Below the pieces are notes generated by a model. The model was not told the origin of the DNA. It saw only the letters and a list, made by a program, of their open reading frames with translations, and ran no database searches. 64,000 nucleotides of DNA, from assembly GCA_030765065.1 (NCBI GenBank), contig CM060989.1:33409501-33473500 (forward strand), given 5' to 3'. Below, one piece after another: positions 60,501-63,465 of the stretch. A program made the position numbers and the translations under genes. The stretch is from Deroplatys truncata. Lineage: Eukaryota; Arthropoda; Insecta; Mantodea; Mantidae. Position 1 is the first letter of the stretch. Each line of letters opens with the position of its first letter.

Positions 60501-63155
60501 ACTATACTTGCCCACCAGACTGCAGAAGGCTATCATCAATCCCAAGAAGCACAAACAACTTGTCGAGACTCTCTCTGAAGGGGAAGGTAAGTCAGACCAT
60601 AGTTGTACATAGTCTTTTGTTGCCCTCTTCCAATTACATACTGGACATGATTGTTTGGCTGTCCAGCTACATAAATTAAATATTCTTCCTACTCCAAATT
60701 GTGTACTTTGTAGAAAAGAAAATTCTGTAATGAATACAACTCATCTCCAGAAGTGTCAACATTTTAAGAGCTGCAGATCTCCCATAATGCTTCTGGGAAG
60801 CATGAAGGCAAATGGAAGAACTCCAATATGATCATGCTGAGCATTAGCAACCAACCACCATGCATTGAGATTCAAGGTAGACACTGTGAACACACACCAT
60901 CTTTAACCTGTTCACAAGAGTATCTAAATAGAAAATAAATTAATTCATCTCTTAAATGTACATTATCATTAAAATCTGTCCTTTCAATGATGTTGCATAG
61001 CTCTTGAATGATGTATCAGAGAACATGGCTTTAACAAAAACATGTTTCAGAAAAAACATATTTACTTCTCTAAATAGTATTCCTTCAGCTCGATACATTT
61101 TTCCTAGCGCTGTTCAATACCCTGTTTATAGTGAGAACAATTGAGTTCTGCAAAAATAGTCATCAACTGCAGACTCCACCTCTTCATTATTGGCAAATTT
61201 GTTACCACCAAGCCATTTCTTCAACTTTGGAAACAGAAAATAATCAGAGGGAGCTAAATCTGGTGAATAGGGTGCATGAGAAAGCAATTCGAGCTTTAAC
61301 TTATTGAATTTGGCCCTGGCAATGATGGATGTATGAACTGGTGCATTGTCTTGATGAAACAAGACTTTCTTTTTTGCTAAATGTGGCCAATTTTGCTTGA
61401 TTTCATCATTTAAATGCTGCAATAAGTTTGTATAATACTCGTCATTGATTGCTTTTCCTTTTTGAAGATAATCCATGAAAATTATACCATACACATTCCA
61501 AAAAACTGACACCATTGACCTTGCCTGCAGATGGAACTGTCTTTGCCTTCTTTGGAGCCAATTCTCCCCTTTCAATCCACTGTTTTGACTGTTCCTTCAT
61601 CTCAGGAGTGAAGTGATGACTCATTTTCATCCATGGTTATGAATGGATGCAAAAACTCTGCTTTATTGCAGTGAAACATGGCCAAACACTCGACTGAAAC
61701 ATCCTCACGACATTGCTTTTGTTTCATTGTGAGTAAATGCGGCACCCATCTTGTGCACAGCTTTCTCATGTCTAAATTTTTAGTCACTACATGATATGCA
61801 GCATTTTTTGAAATGCCTGCAATGTCTGCTAGCTTGCACACTTTCAATTGACAGTCATCCAGTACCATTTTGTGCATTTTCTTCACAATTTCTGGCGTGG
61901 TCACCTCATTTAGTCGAGCACTGTGATGTTCGTCTTGGCAACTCGTACGGCCTCGCTTAAACTCTACCAACCAATATTTTACTGCTGTAAACGAAGGATT
62001 AGACTCCCCCAGAGTAGAATTTGGCTCAATTGGACTAAGACCTTTCAAATTAAAGTATTGCATACATAACGATGGCCAGTTTTATCTGTGTTTACAAATT
62101 CGCTGAGAGCGTTCACAATTGATGGCTGCCAAACAATTACTAAACAATGTAGCATTTTCAAACTTAAGTTTTATAAGGGTGGTACTTTCTATCACAGTCA
62201 TTCGTTTGAAACAACCACTATCTATATGTCAGGTCGGGTACTTCTGGGACTGCCCTCGTGTCACTCTTCTGAATTTGTCACATAGATCCTGACTTGCTCT
62301 GTATTTGAAGTAGGTCTAAACTGACAAAGTGCCTTGCCACAGAGGTTGATAAAGTCTTGGGATTCATATTATTGCTCCATAATTTATCAGCAAGCTCTGT
62401 CCTTGGTCATTCCTCAGCACTTTAAAATTTATGCTCTCAAAATGTCTAGCATGTTCTCTTTTGACATGAAGTGGATTAACTGCTTAGGATATTTTTCATT
62501 TCCTTAGAGCCCAAAACACTTTTGGAGATGTCCCTATTTTATGCACAGCTAGTTGTTGCAGTATTCAGGAGCATTAAGCTATTATGAGAAGTATAGTCTT
62601 CCCGTCTACAACTAAATTTGGAATGAACTTGTAGGAACTTTATCTAAGGAGAGTTTGTTGTCCATTTTATGTACTTTGAATAATTATAAGAAGTTTGTAA
62701 TAGAACTTGAACTGATAAACTAAGCAGCAAAATCTTGTGTTTTGGTTGTAACTTTATGGTGAAGTCCTGTTCCCCTGCTTTATGAATGTGATGTTTTGTA
62801 TATTTATGATTTTAAATCTGAATCTGCATTAACTCTATCATAATGAAGTTCACTTGATAGGTCTGAACATTTGTTCATTCTGTCACATAAGTCAGCATAT
62901 TGAATTTTTACAAGACCATTTAGAGCCATTGCTGTTTTCATAATATATTATGTCAGTGTCTGTAATTAACATATTATTAATTCTGTTACAGGAATGCCAG
63001 TACACATGTACCGTAACATTAATATTCTGAAATCTGGAGGCATAGAGTTACGTGGCCTGAAGGCCAGCTTGGCTCCTCGGCGTGATAGAATACAGGCTGC
63101 TCCAAAACTGGAACAATATTCATTTGTTCCATATGACAGCGTTATACAGAATAAG
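12777..63155 (+). CDS. FASN: Fatty acid synthase, 5' part of gene (18 coding exons, 3' end outside window)
   Basis: Cytosolic animal-type fatty acid synthase, which builds palmitate from acetyl-CoA and malonyl-CoA with NADPH. Join of 12777-13005, 15602-15754, 18894-19067, 22954-23154, 25731-25969, 31421-31651, 35673-35864, 36394-36522, 42132-42362, 42470-42659, 44139-44368, 50074-50378, 52346-52490, 55188-55304, 55598-55706, 56033-56290, 60410-60586 and 62992-63155 gives 1158 codons without a stop. KS occupies about residues 36-440, MAT about 520-833, DH about 860-1125. Catalytic residues seen: KS Cys195, His327, His365; MAT Ser614, His716; DH His908, Asp1030. Spacings Cys-His-His (132 and 38) and Ser-His (102) equal those I know for vertebrate FASN. 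Every exon has AG/GT borders and compatible phase, so this is a live gene and not a retrocopy or pseudogene. ER, KR, ACP and TE are not in the window. Which insect FASN paralogue it is cannot be told. Confidence 0.96.
13522..14181. mobile_element. Non-autonomous hAT element, 660 bp, with 8-bp target duplication
   Basis: Starts cagggccggttccagg and ends cctgcgccagccctg, imperfect inverted repeats of the CAGGG type used by hAT transposons. It is flanked by perfect 8-bp duplications TATATAGG at 13514-13521 and 14182-14189. No transposase is inside, so it needed a helper. Interior: an (AT)n tract (13626-13668) and unremarkable AT-rich DNA. Located in FASN intron 1. Confidence 0.9.
13626..13668. 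repeat. (AT)n microsatellite
   Basis: Uninterrupted AT dinucleotides inside the hAT element. Likely length-variable between individuals. Confidence 0.9.
14190..14600. other. Intron 1, nothing recognised
   Basis: AT-rich intronic DNA with a short (CATT)n run near 14444-14460. Confidence 0.4.
14601..15468 (+). repeat. Repeat family A, full-length copy in intron 1
   Basis: About 0.87 kb. Left end actttctctactacgtatag, then cattccacccaaaaattcga, a (gtgtct)n-like stretch at 14740-14770, accaaacttggtatttaggc, aaaatggctctaacgatttt, tgactatcgcttaaaacc and right end agtagagaaagtcatgtgag plus taacacatcaga. ACTTTCTCTACT at the left and its complement near the right form 12-bp inverted repeats, but about 25 bp more follow at the right end only. 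No protein is encoded. Confidence 0.85.
15602..15754 (+). CDS. FASN: FASN coding exon 2 (KS)
   Basis: Residues 77-127. Acceptor TCTATAG, donor GTAAGT, phase 1 at both ends. Encodes [35 protein letters not shown] and [11 protein letters not shown]. These are the classic N-terminal KS motifs, including the MDPQLR segment that packs near the active site. Confidence 0.96.
15755..16307. other. Intron 2, left part
   Basis: AT-rich DNA ending in a poly(A) run (about 16256-16272). No gene seen. Confidence 0.4.
16308..16643 (+). pseudogene. LINE C-terminal fragment, interrupted by mariner
   Basis: Encodes [19 protein letters not shown] and [20 protein letters not shown] and then [20 protein letters not shown]. 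The (N/D)...Y.T R...GIK(L/I)YN(Q/K)LP...FK..L...L pattern closes the ORF2 protein of many insect LINEs. Its frame ends exactly at the mariner border at 16644. Confidence 0.75.
16644..17871 (+). mobile_element. mariner (DD34D) copy 2, near full length, inactivated
   Basis: 1228 bp with inverted ends (tgagggcagtcccagaagta at left, its diverged complement at right) and TA at 16642-16643 and 17872-17873. Plus-strand transposase pieces: [18 protein letters not shown] (helix-turn-helix) to [11 protein letters not shown] and stop 17278-17280, then [30 protein letters not shown] and [16 protein letters not shown]. The second catalytic Asp is changed to Asn (HQNN for HQDN), and the first is lost at the break. 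Inserted in LINE DNA in FASN intron 2. Confidence 0.92.
17985..18195 (+). pseudogene. LINE fragment (post-RT region)
   Basis: Plus-strand reading [18 protein letters not shown] and, in another frame, REANA...[16 protein letters not shown] and [10 protein letters not shown] resembles the LYG(A/I)E(I/V)WG...K(Y)W(Y/N)R region of LINE proteins. Heavily degraded. Confidence 0.55.
18196..18893. other. Intron 2, right part
   Basis: No open frame with family motifs; runs to the exon 3 acceptor. Confidence 0.4.
18894..19067 (+). CDS. FASN: FASN coding exon 3 (KS)
   Basis: Residues 128-185. Acceptor GTTAACAG, donor GTGAGA, phase 1 at both ends. Encodes [16 protein letters not shown] and [18 protein letters not shown], the strand and helix that precede the nucleophile elbow of KS. 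Confidence 0.96.
19346..20461. mobile_element. Unclassified inverted-repeat DNA transposon, 1.1 kb
   Basis: Left end ctactgttcatttcaaacca and right end (complement) ctactgtacattccaaacca continue inward as about 40-bp inverted repeats that include a TGTAAACAAA block. The minus strand at 19939-19751 encodes [20 protein letters not shown] and [19 protein letters not shown], which looks like an N-terminal helix-turn-helix of a transposase. Further on the minus strand, [20 protein letters not shown] could be its acidic C-terminus. The catalytic core is absent. No convincing target duplication; superfamily unknown. Confidence 0.65.
20840..21130 (+). repeat. Probable tRNA-related SINE
   Basis: Starts with a B-box-like acctgggttcgatatcaggg. 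A C/T-rich body follows (ctccgggttctctggtttcc, atttcattccaccggtgctc). Layout resembles the elements at 31861 and 59866, but there is no clear A box or poly(A) tail. Confidence 0.5.
21281..22139 (+). repeat. Repeat family A, full-length copy in intron 3
   Basis: Left end actttttctaccatgtatag, all internal landmarks in order, right end agtagagaaagtcatgtgag at 22101-22120 and aacacagcagaa after it. A Penelope-like fragment begins about 50 bp further on. Confidence 0.85.
22195..22510 (+). pseudogene. Penelope-like element, GIY-YIG fragment
   Basis: Encodes [20 protein letters not shown] and [17 protein letters not shown], matching the YIG part of the endonuclease in the copy at 37.5 kb ([17 protein letters not shown]). 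Downstream frames drift, and [11 protein letters not shown] corresponds to the [11 protein letters not shown] tail. The upstream GIY half and all of RT are missing. Confidence 0.8.
22545..22573 (+). ncRNA. Degenerate hammerhead-like motif, Penelope 3' end
   Basis: CTGATGA (22545-22551) is followed by a perfect six-pair stem GTGAGC/GCTCAC (22553-22558 with 22563-22568) and then GATAA where a hammerhead requires GAAA. Core damaged, so probably inactive. It sits at the same place relative to the endonuclease tail as the pair at 37.9 kb. Confidence 0.5.
22954..23154 (+). CDS. FASN: FASN coding exon 4 (KS nucleophile)
   Basis: Residues 186-252. Acceptor TTTGCAG, donor GTAAGT, phase 1 at both ends. 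Carries [15 protein letters not shown] with the acyl-accepting cysteine Cys195 (codon 22980-22982), then [10 protein letters not shown] and [15 protein letters not shown]. In the family this cysteine takes the growing acyl chain from ACP for Claisen condensation. Confidence 0.97.
23299..23432. repeat. A-rich low-complexity tract with (GAAA)n
   Basis: Runs of A broken by single C (23299-23343) and a (GAAA)n stretch (about 23407-23428) just inside intron 4. Confidence 0.8.
23653..24795 (+). repeat. Repeat family B, copy 1 (right end missing)
   Basis: Begins ttactctaagctgaaaggag and aagtaaacaaa, like copy 2 at 26226. It shares with copy 2 a segment around 23740-23880 (cagcttggggattattag, ccttatatcctaaacctcta) and a stretch 24593-24790 versus 28808-29000 that I judge roughly 80% identical. 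No coding frame. The terminal repeat expected at the right end was not found. Confidence 0.6.
24796..25730. other. Intron 4, right part
   Basis: AT-rich intronic DNA without identifiable genes or repeats, up to the exon 5 acceptor. Confidence 0.4.
25731..25969 (+). CDS. FASN: FASN coding exon 5 (KS first catalytic His)
   Basis: Residues 253-332. Acceptor ATGCTGCAG, donor GTACAA; starts in phase 1, ends in phase 0. Encodes [26 protein letters not shown] and [11 protein letters not shown]. His327 (codon 25952-25954) is the first of the two KS histidines that activate the malonyl decarboxylation. Confidence 0.96.
27591..28664. mobile_element. Inverted-repeat element, 1.07 kb, inside repeat B
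   Basis: attatgctctagttgtgtcc (27591-27610) is present in perfect inverted form ending at 28664; 22 bp match in all. Interior has no transposase, only AT-rich DNA and the minisatellite at 28070-28515. Segment B of family B continues after it (from about 28665), so it inserted into that copy. Confidence 0.7.
28070..28515. repeat. Minisatellite of about 55-bp units with CCTAA motifs
   Basis: Eight or so units start with aagcttatataaaaa or aagcttagga and end with gaaccagaaacgt or gaattcagaaacgt. Two unit types alternate: one holds CCTAACCTAACC, the other gctcgcgtgctttgatgtaa. CCTAA is the complement of the insect telomere word TTAGG, but only one or two copies occur per unit. Confidence 0.8.
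29214..29859. mobile_element. Non-autonomous PIF/Harbinger-like element, 646 bp
   Basis: Inverted ends AGCCCCTTGTACACGATCAA and AGCTCCTTGTACACGATCAA (complement) are each bordered by TTA (29211-29213 and 29860-29862), the 3-bp TWA duplication typical of PIF/Harbinger. A minus-strand frame (29659-29459, [19 protein letters not shown]) might be a worn transposase C-terminus, but that is weak. Confidence 0.75.
29947..31150 (+). mobile_element. TATACCCCC-end transposon, copy 1, internally deleted
   Basis: Inverted ends CCCCCGTCGCTGTAACGTTG and CCCCCGCCGCTGAATCTTTG (complement), both followed by CACTTGACAG, with TATA outside. ATG 30340 opens [19 protein letters not shown]. After a frame change the frame 30417-30803 reads [17 protein letters not shown] and then [35 protein letters not shown]. 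The latter is the C-terminal block of an IS630/Tc1-like DDE transposase, whose NPIE glutamate is Lys here. The middle with the two aspartates is deleted. Confidence 0.75.
31421..31651 (+). CDS. FASN: FASN coding exon 6 (KS second catalytic His)
   Basis: Residues 333-409. Acceptor TTCTACAG, donor GTATGT, phase 0 at both ends. Starts [14 protein letters not shown], directly continuing the GTGT motif of exon 5. Then comes [14 protein letters not shown] with His365 (codon 31517-31519), and [13 protein letters not shown]. Confidence 0.97.
31861..31945 (+). repeat. tRNA-derived SINE head (truncated)
   Basis: ggcccgcatttgggaggtcc followed by a B box ggttcaaatac (31914-31924) and ccgtgggctgaccaatctga. 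The LINE fragment follows directly. Confidence 0.6.
31940..32333 (+). pseudogene. LINE C-terminal fragment
   Basis: Continuous frame: [56 protein letters not shown], then [18 protein letters not shown] and [12 protein letters not shown]. This is the thumb-to-C-terminus stretch of non-LTR RT proteins (YGI..WG...QKK.IRI(I/M)). 5' truncated and ending near the (TTA)n tract at 32515. Confidence 0.85.
32515..32582. repeat. (TTA)n microsatellite
   Basis: About 22 TTA/ATT units, probably grown from the 3' tail of the LINE fragment. Confidence 0.9.
33090..35329 (-). mobile_element. GGTGGAATGCATAAA-end DNA transposon, Harbinger-like
   Basis: Left end ggtggaatgcataaagtcaa; right end, inverted, ggtggaatgcataaaatcca. 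Many AAGCTT/AAGTC-type subterminal words lie near both ends (33100-33320, 35180-35320). Comparison with the empty copy at 59.5 kb suggests a 3-4 bp duplication (AAT or AATG). It carries the Myb/SANT-like gene remnant at 34740-35044. No transposase core was recognised; Harbinger affinity is inferred from that protein only. Confidence 0.7.
34740..35044 (-). pseudogene. Myb/SANT-like DNA-binding protein remnant
   Basis: Start ATG at 35044-35042: [38 protein letters not shown] and [10 protein letters not shown], then a stop at 34870-34868. The next bases continue [13 protein letters not shown] and, in another frame, [24 protein letters not shown]. The trihelix-like pattern with KI.NM.(T/K)E(L/V)K and a later GR(I/V)PG is that of the small DNA-binding protein that partners Harbinger transposases. 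Confidence 0.6.
35541..35568. repeat. (TA)n microsatellite
   Basis: Fourteen TA units in intron 6, about 100 bp before exon 7. Confidence 0.9.
35673..35864 (+). CDS. FASN: FASN coding exon 7 (end of KS, linker)
   Basis: Residues 410-473. Acceptor CTTGTAG, donor GTAAAT, phase 0 at both ends. Encodes [17 protein letters not shown], the glycine-rich C-terminal KS signature, then [16 protein letters not shown], the start of the KS-MAT linker domain. Confidence 0.96.
36394..36522 (+). CDS. FASN: FASN coding exon 8 (linker domain)
   Basis: Residues 474-516, too short to appear as a long open frame. Acceptor CTATTTCAG, donor GTAAGT, phase 0 at both ends. Encodes [18 protein letters not shown] and [13 protein letters not shown]. 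The [10 protein letters not shown] segment matches the (F)RGYAVLG linker motif that precedes MAT in animal FASN. Confidence 0.93.
36523..37075. other. Intron 8, left part
   Basis: No gene seen. Holds a short palindrome near 36741-36782 (ctattccttctttaaaaaaa and its partial complement). Confidence 0.4.
37077..37877 (+). pseudogene. Penelope-like retroelement: end of RT and GIY-YIG endonuclease
   Basis: A 266-codon open frame. Residues about 30-140 ([56 protein letters not shown]) match the stretch after RT in Penelope proteins. [10 protein letters not shown] at 143-152 and [19 protein letters not shown] at 155-173 form the GIY-YIG nuclease, which nicks target DNA to prime reverse transcription. 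[13 protein letters not shown] follows. The frame is open but 5' truncated (no RT palm), so it cannot be autonomous. The start codon used is arbitrary. Confidence 0.9.
37871..37930 (+). ncRNA. Hammerhead-like ribozyme motif 1
   Basis: Core CTGAGGA (37882-37888, fits CUGANGA) and GAAA (37907-37910), separated by a stem GGGAA/TTCCC (37890-37894 with 37902-37906). C-AT-G-T after GAAA gives the very short stem III, predicting cleavage after T37916. Stem I: TT-C/G-AA next to the core, a 3-nt bulge, then GAGTTAAC (37871-37878) against GTAAACTT (37923-37930). Odd: an extra T (37889) between the core and stem II. Minimal hammerheads are known from Penelope elements. Confidence 0.6.
38001..38045 (+). 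ncRNA. Hammerhead-like ribozyme motif 2
   Basis: 120 bp after motif 1: CTGACGA (38002-38008), stem GGGA with its partner near TCCC/TCTCCC (to 38027), GAAA (38028-38031), then T-GC-G-T and T38037 at the expected cleavage position. Stem I pairing beyond two base pairs is not obvious. The tandem arrangement matches that of known Penelope hammerheads. Confidence 0.5.
38353..38430 (+). repeat. tRNA-derived SINE
   Basis: A box tagctcattgg (38359-38369) and B box gttcaaatcc (38400-38409) at tRNA spacing. The acceptor arms do not pair as in a tRNA, and a T/A-rich tail follows. Confidence 0.7.
38581..39427 (+). repeat. Repeat family A, full-length copy in intron 8
   Basis: Left end actttctctactacgtatag and right end agtagagaaagtcatgtgag with taacacatcaga. 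Very close to the intron 1 copy over its whole length. Confidence 0.87.
39680..39865 (-). pseudogene. LINE reverse transcriptase fragment
   Basis: The minus strand reads [20 protein letters not shown] and [10 protein letters not shown], a worn version of the RT motif GxPQGGxLSPLLWNLVxDxL. The catalytic YADD that should follow is gone. Confidence 0.6.
39866..41400. other. Intron 8, middle
   Basis: AT-rich DNA with some A- and C-runs (40238-40251, 41036-41047). A 107-codon minus frame (40104-39781) overlaps the LINE scrap and is otherwise unassigned. Confidence 0.35.
41401..41950 (-). pseudogene. Tc1/mariner-type transposase remnant, internally deleted
   Basis: Minus-strand frames read [19 protein letters not shown] and [15 protein letters not shown] (N-terminal helix-turn-helix region of arthropod Tc1-like transposases). 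They then jump to [18 protein letters not shown] and FHFKQG, the C-terminal end (RxxxCxxxxGxHFxH). The catalytic domain is missing. Clear inverted ends were not found. Confidence 0.55.
42132..42362 (+). CDS. FASN: FASN coding exon 9 (start of MAT)
   Basis: Residues 517-593. Acceptor CTTTGCAG, donor GTGGGT, phase 0 at both ends. Encodes [20 protein letters not shown], the MAT entry motif, and [14 protein letters not shown]. It follows the largest intron but one (5609 bp), which holds the Penelope-like element. Confidence 0.96.
42470..42659 (+). CDS. FASN: FASN coding exon 10 (MAT nucleophile)
   Basis: Residues 594-656. Only a 107-bp intron separates it from exon 9. Encodes [18 protein letters not shown] with the nucleophile Ser614 (codon 42530-42532) in the GHSxGE elbow, then [12 protein letters not shown], whose arginine after YW is the one that binds the malonyl carboxylate in the family. 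Donor GTGTGT, ends in phase 1. Confidence 0.97.
42660..44138. other. Intron 10, nothing recognised
   Basis: AT-rich intronic DNA without family motifs or terminal repeats. Confidence 0.4.
44139..44368 (+). CDS. FASN: FASN coding exon 11 (MAT catalytic His)
   Basis: Residues 657-733. Acceptor TTCTGCAG, donor GTAAGC; phase 1 to 0. Encodes [15 protein letters not shown] and [16 protein letters not shown]. His716 (codon 44315-44317) in the AFHS motif completes the Ser-His dyad of MAT. Confidence 0.96.
44369..45239. other. Intron 11, left part
   Basis: No gene seen; contains a G-run (44682-44693). Confidence 0.4.
45240..46468 (+). mobile_element. Tc1/mariner-superfamily element with about 105-bp inverted ends, decayed
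   Basis: Left gttccaaaatgaatataggt and right (complement) gttccaaaatgaatggaggg extend as inverted repeats to caactcgaacagtttg / caactcaaacagttt. TA at 45238-45239 and 46469-46470. Coding scraps: [72 protein letters not shown] and [24 protein letters not shown]. This N-to-C order equals a full-length transposase of about 340 residues broken by several stops and frameshifts. Confidence 0.85.
46469..47508. other. Intron 11, middle
   Basis: A-run (46830-46848), G-run (46861-46869) and AT-rich DNA. No gene recognised. Confidence 0.4.
47509..48798 (+). mobile_element. mariner-type element, heavily decayed
   Basis: 1290 bp. Ends caagggatgatcagaaacta and (complement) ccaggggtgatcaggaaaca, with TA at 47507-47508 and 48799-48800. 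Frame 47680-47877 gives [40 protein letters not shown] and [19 protein letters not shown], a mariner N-terminal helix-turn-helix. Farther on only scraps remain ([25 protein letters not shown]). A different lineage from the three GGACTGTCCC-end copies. Confidence 0.82.
48803..49710 (-). repeat. Repeat family A, full-length inverted copy
   Basis: Starts tctgatgtgttacactcaca, ctttctctactcttgtacaa and ends ctatacgtagtagagaaagt. It starts within a few bases of the mariner end at 48798. Contains the same internal landmarks in reverse. Confidence 0.87.
50074..50378 (+). CDS. FASN: FASN coding exon 12 (end of MAT)
   Basis: Residues 734-834. Acceptor GTGACAG, donor GTAAGT; phase 0 to 2. Encodes [44 protein letters not shown] and [11 protein letters not shown], the C-terminal MAT subdomain and its exit. 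It is the longest coding exon in the window (305 nt). Confidence 0.96.
50550..51851 (+). mobile_element. DD41D Tc1/mariner-superfamily element, nearly intact
   Basis: 1302 bp between TA at 50548-50549 and 51852-51853. Inverted ends share CCCCACTTAAG(C/T)TCGGAC at 50560-50577 and its complement. Transposase: ATG 50695 [19 protein letters not shown] (helix-turn-helix) through [13 protein letters not shown] (Asp159, codon 51169-51171) to a stop at 51460-51462. The frame 51359-51781 continues [14 protein letters not shown] (Asp at 51458-51460) and [15 protein letters not shown] (Asp at 51584-51586), ending GNHIEHNR. The last two aspartates are 41 residues apart, against 34 in mariner. One frameshift near 51430-51457 is the only break seen. 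Confidence 0.87.
51854..52345. other. Intron 12, right part
   Basis: AT-rich; ttggatacaatattg occurs twice (52010-52055). No gene seen. Confidence 0.4.
52346..52490 (+). CDS. FASN: FASN coding exon 13 (MAT-DH junction)
   Basis: Residues 835-883. Acceptor TTTATAG, donor GTATAA; phase 2 to 0. Encodes [34 protein letters not shown] and WSVADFGGK. The [11 protein letters not shown] stretch matches [13 protein letters not shown], which leads into DH in vertebrate FASN. Confidence 0.93.
52491..54185. other. Intron 13, left part
   Basis: Less AT-rich around 52650-53440, where short frames exist but none shows a family motif. Possibly an old, unrecognised repeat. Confidence 0.35.
54186..55091 (+). 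mobile_element. TATACCCCC-end transposon, copy 2, more deleted
   Basis: Same ends as the copy at 29947 (CCCCTGCCATTGAAATGTTG at left, gattcaacggcgggggtata at right) with TATA flanks. The leader aligns with copy 1 (aatcacaaggcagcattctg, gatgacaaagcgg), as do AWEFLEQED and HPSIPANKA. The C-terminal block HCHFNPI...VYV present in copy 1 is deleted here. Contains a (TA)n tract at 54489-54530. Confidence 0.8.
54489..54530. repeat. (TA)n microsatellite
   Basis: About 21 AT/TA units in the leader of the deleted transposon; copy 1 has only a short version of the tract (30260-30295). Confidence 0.9.
55188..55304 (+). CDS. FASN: FASN coding exon 14 (DH catalytic His)
   Basis: Residues 884-922. Acceptor GTTCGCAG, donor GTAAGT, phase 0 at both ends. 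Encodes [19 protein letters not shown] with the DH signature HxxxGxxxxP. His908 (codon 55260-55262) is the catalytic base for removing water from the beta-hydroxyacyl-ACP. Confidence 0.96.
55598..55706 (+). CDS. FASN: FASN coding exon 15 (DH)
   Basis: Residues 923-958. Acceptor ATTCACAG, donor GTATGT; phase 0 to 1. Encodes [18 protein letters not shown] and [17 protein letters not shown], which matches the VVFEDVVLHQATILPKTG hot-dog strand of DH. Confidence 0.94.
56033..56290 (+). CDS. FASN: FASN coding exon 16 (second DH hot-dog fold)
   Basis: Residues 959-1044. Acceptor TTTTTTTAG, donor GTAATT, phase 1 at both ends. Encodes [30 protein letters not shown] and [18 protein letters not shown]. 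Asp1030 (codon 56245-56247) is the second DH catalytic residue. The histidine found four residues later in vertebrate FASN (GYDYGPHF) is isoleucine here. Confidence 0.95.
56788..57080 (+). repeat. tRNA-derived SINE, full length
   Basis: A box tggtgtagtgg (56793-56803), B box ggttcaaacc (56837-56846), then a body (gtggtctcatgttgtagact, gcctgatagagaggcctctg, cactaagaaccatagcagtt) and a tail ataaaattccatttaatttt. Layout and length (about 290 bp) fit an insect SINE. In FASN intron 16. Confidence 0.8.
57081..59058. other. Intron 16, middle
   Basis: No recognised protein or terminal repeats. AT-rich with a moderately balanced stretch around 57700-58650. Confidence 0.35.
59059..59613. mobile_element. 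AGTTGGAGCTG inverted-repeat element, uninterrupted copy
   Basis: Ends gttggagctgtagaac and, inverted, agctggagctgtggaatt. 555 bp without the insertion found in the copy at 32638. Shares gagcttacatgtatcttatt, cagcttggaaccttc and tgtggcctctctacaaa with it. No transposase. Confidence 0.75.
59866..60350 (+). repeat. SINE-like composite repeat
   Basis: Begins gcttacatgcaaggctcgca with a B-box-like ggtttgattcc (59908-59918), then tgaccaatcactctgacctt, which parallels the element at 31861 (tgaccaatctgacagg). The GC-richer right part (60080-60340) has no recognised coding content. Confidence 0.5.
60410..60586 (+). CDS. FASN: FASN coding exon 17 (C-terminal DH)
   Basis: Residues 1045-1103. Acceptor TGTCGCAG, donor GTAAGT, phase 1 at both ends. 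Encodes [19 protein letters not shown], then [18 protein letters not shown]. It closely matches the [16 protein letters not shown] and LYLPTRV segments of vertebrate DH. Confidence 0.96.
60618..60775 (+). pseudogene. LINE C-terminal scrap
   Basis: Reads [20 protein letters not shown] and [20 protein letters not shown] and LQKCQHF. This is the RLxTGHDxLxxHLxxxxxxxxPxCxLC...H...C tail of LINE ORF2 proteins, with its Cys/His residues kept. It begins 30 bp after the exon 17 donor. Confidence 0.78.
61050..62258 (-). mobile_element. mariner (DD34D) copy 3, one end missing
   Basis: Right end tcgggtacttctgggactgc (complement of the family terminus) at 62234-62253; the left end is lost, and the match starts near 61050. 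Minus-strand transposase: [56 protein letters not shown] (62063-61602). After frame changes near 61620 and 61510 come [31 protein letters not shown] and [19 protein letters not shown], ending [13 protein letters not shown]. Both downstream aspartates are kept (DD34D). Confidence 0.9.
62259..62991. other. Intron 17, right part
   Basis: AT-rich intronic DNA, no gene recognised. Confidence 0.4.
62992..63155 (+). CDS. FASN: FASN coding exon 18 (end of DH, into the next linker)
   Basis: Residues 1104-1158. Acceptor TTACAG, donor GTCAGT; phase 1 to 0. Encodes [29 protein letters not shown] and [16 protein letters not shown]. This parallels the end of DH (GVHISGL, APRRQ, LEKFCFTPH in vertebrates). 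The gene continues beyond the window. Confidence 0.93.
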
Positions 63156-63423
63156 GTCAGTGATATACTCAGGATGTTAATAAGAGAATTAATTTGTCTT
63201 AAAAGCAATTTGAACTAGCTTAAACACTCAGAATTTTGCCACTAATTTTGTGGGGCTTTCACAGCAACTTGTATTTTCTGCAGTCAAATATGATGCTGTA
63301 ATTCATTGGTTTTGACAGCTGTGCCTTTTTGTGAACTTACCATCCATTATGATATGCTTGAAAAGTCATTTTTCGTGCTGCATTTGTGCAGCTTATGAAG
63401 GTGCTGTTCATGTTAGACAGGTG

Positions 63424-63465
<42 letters not shown>

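Noticed and set aside
12777..63155. FASN locus as a pseudogene
   Set aside because: All 17 junctions keep frame, all splice sites are canonical and all seven expected catalytic residues are present.
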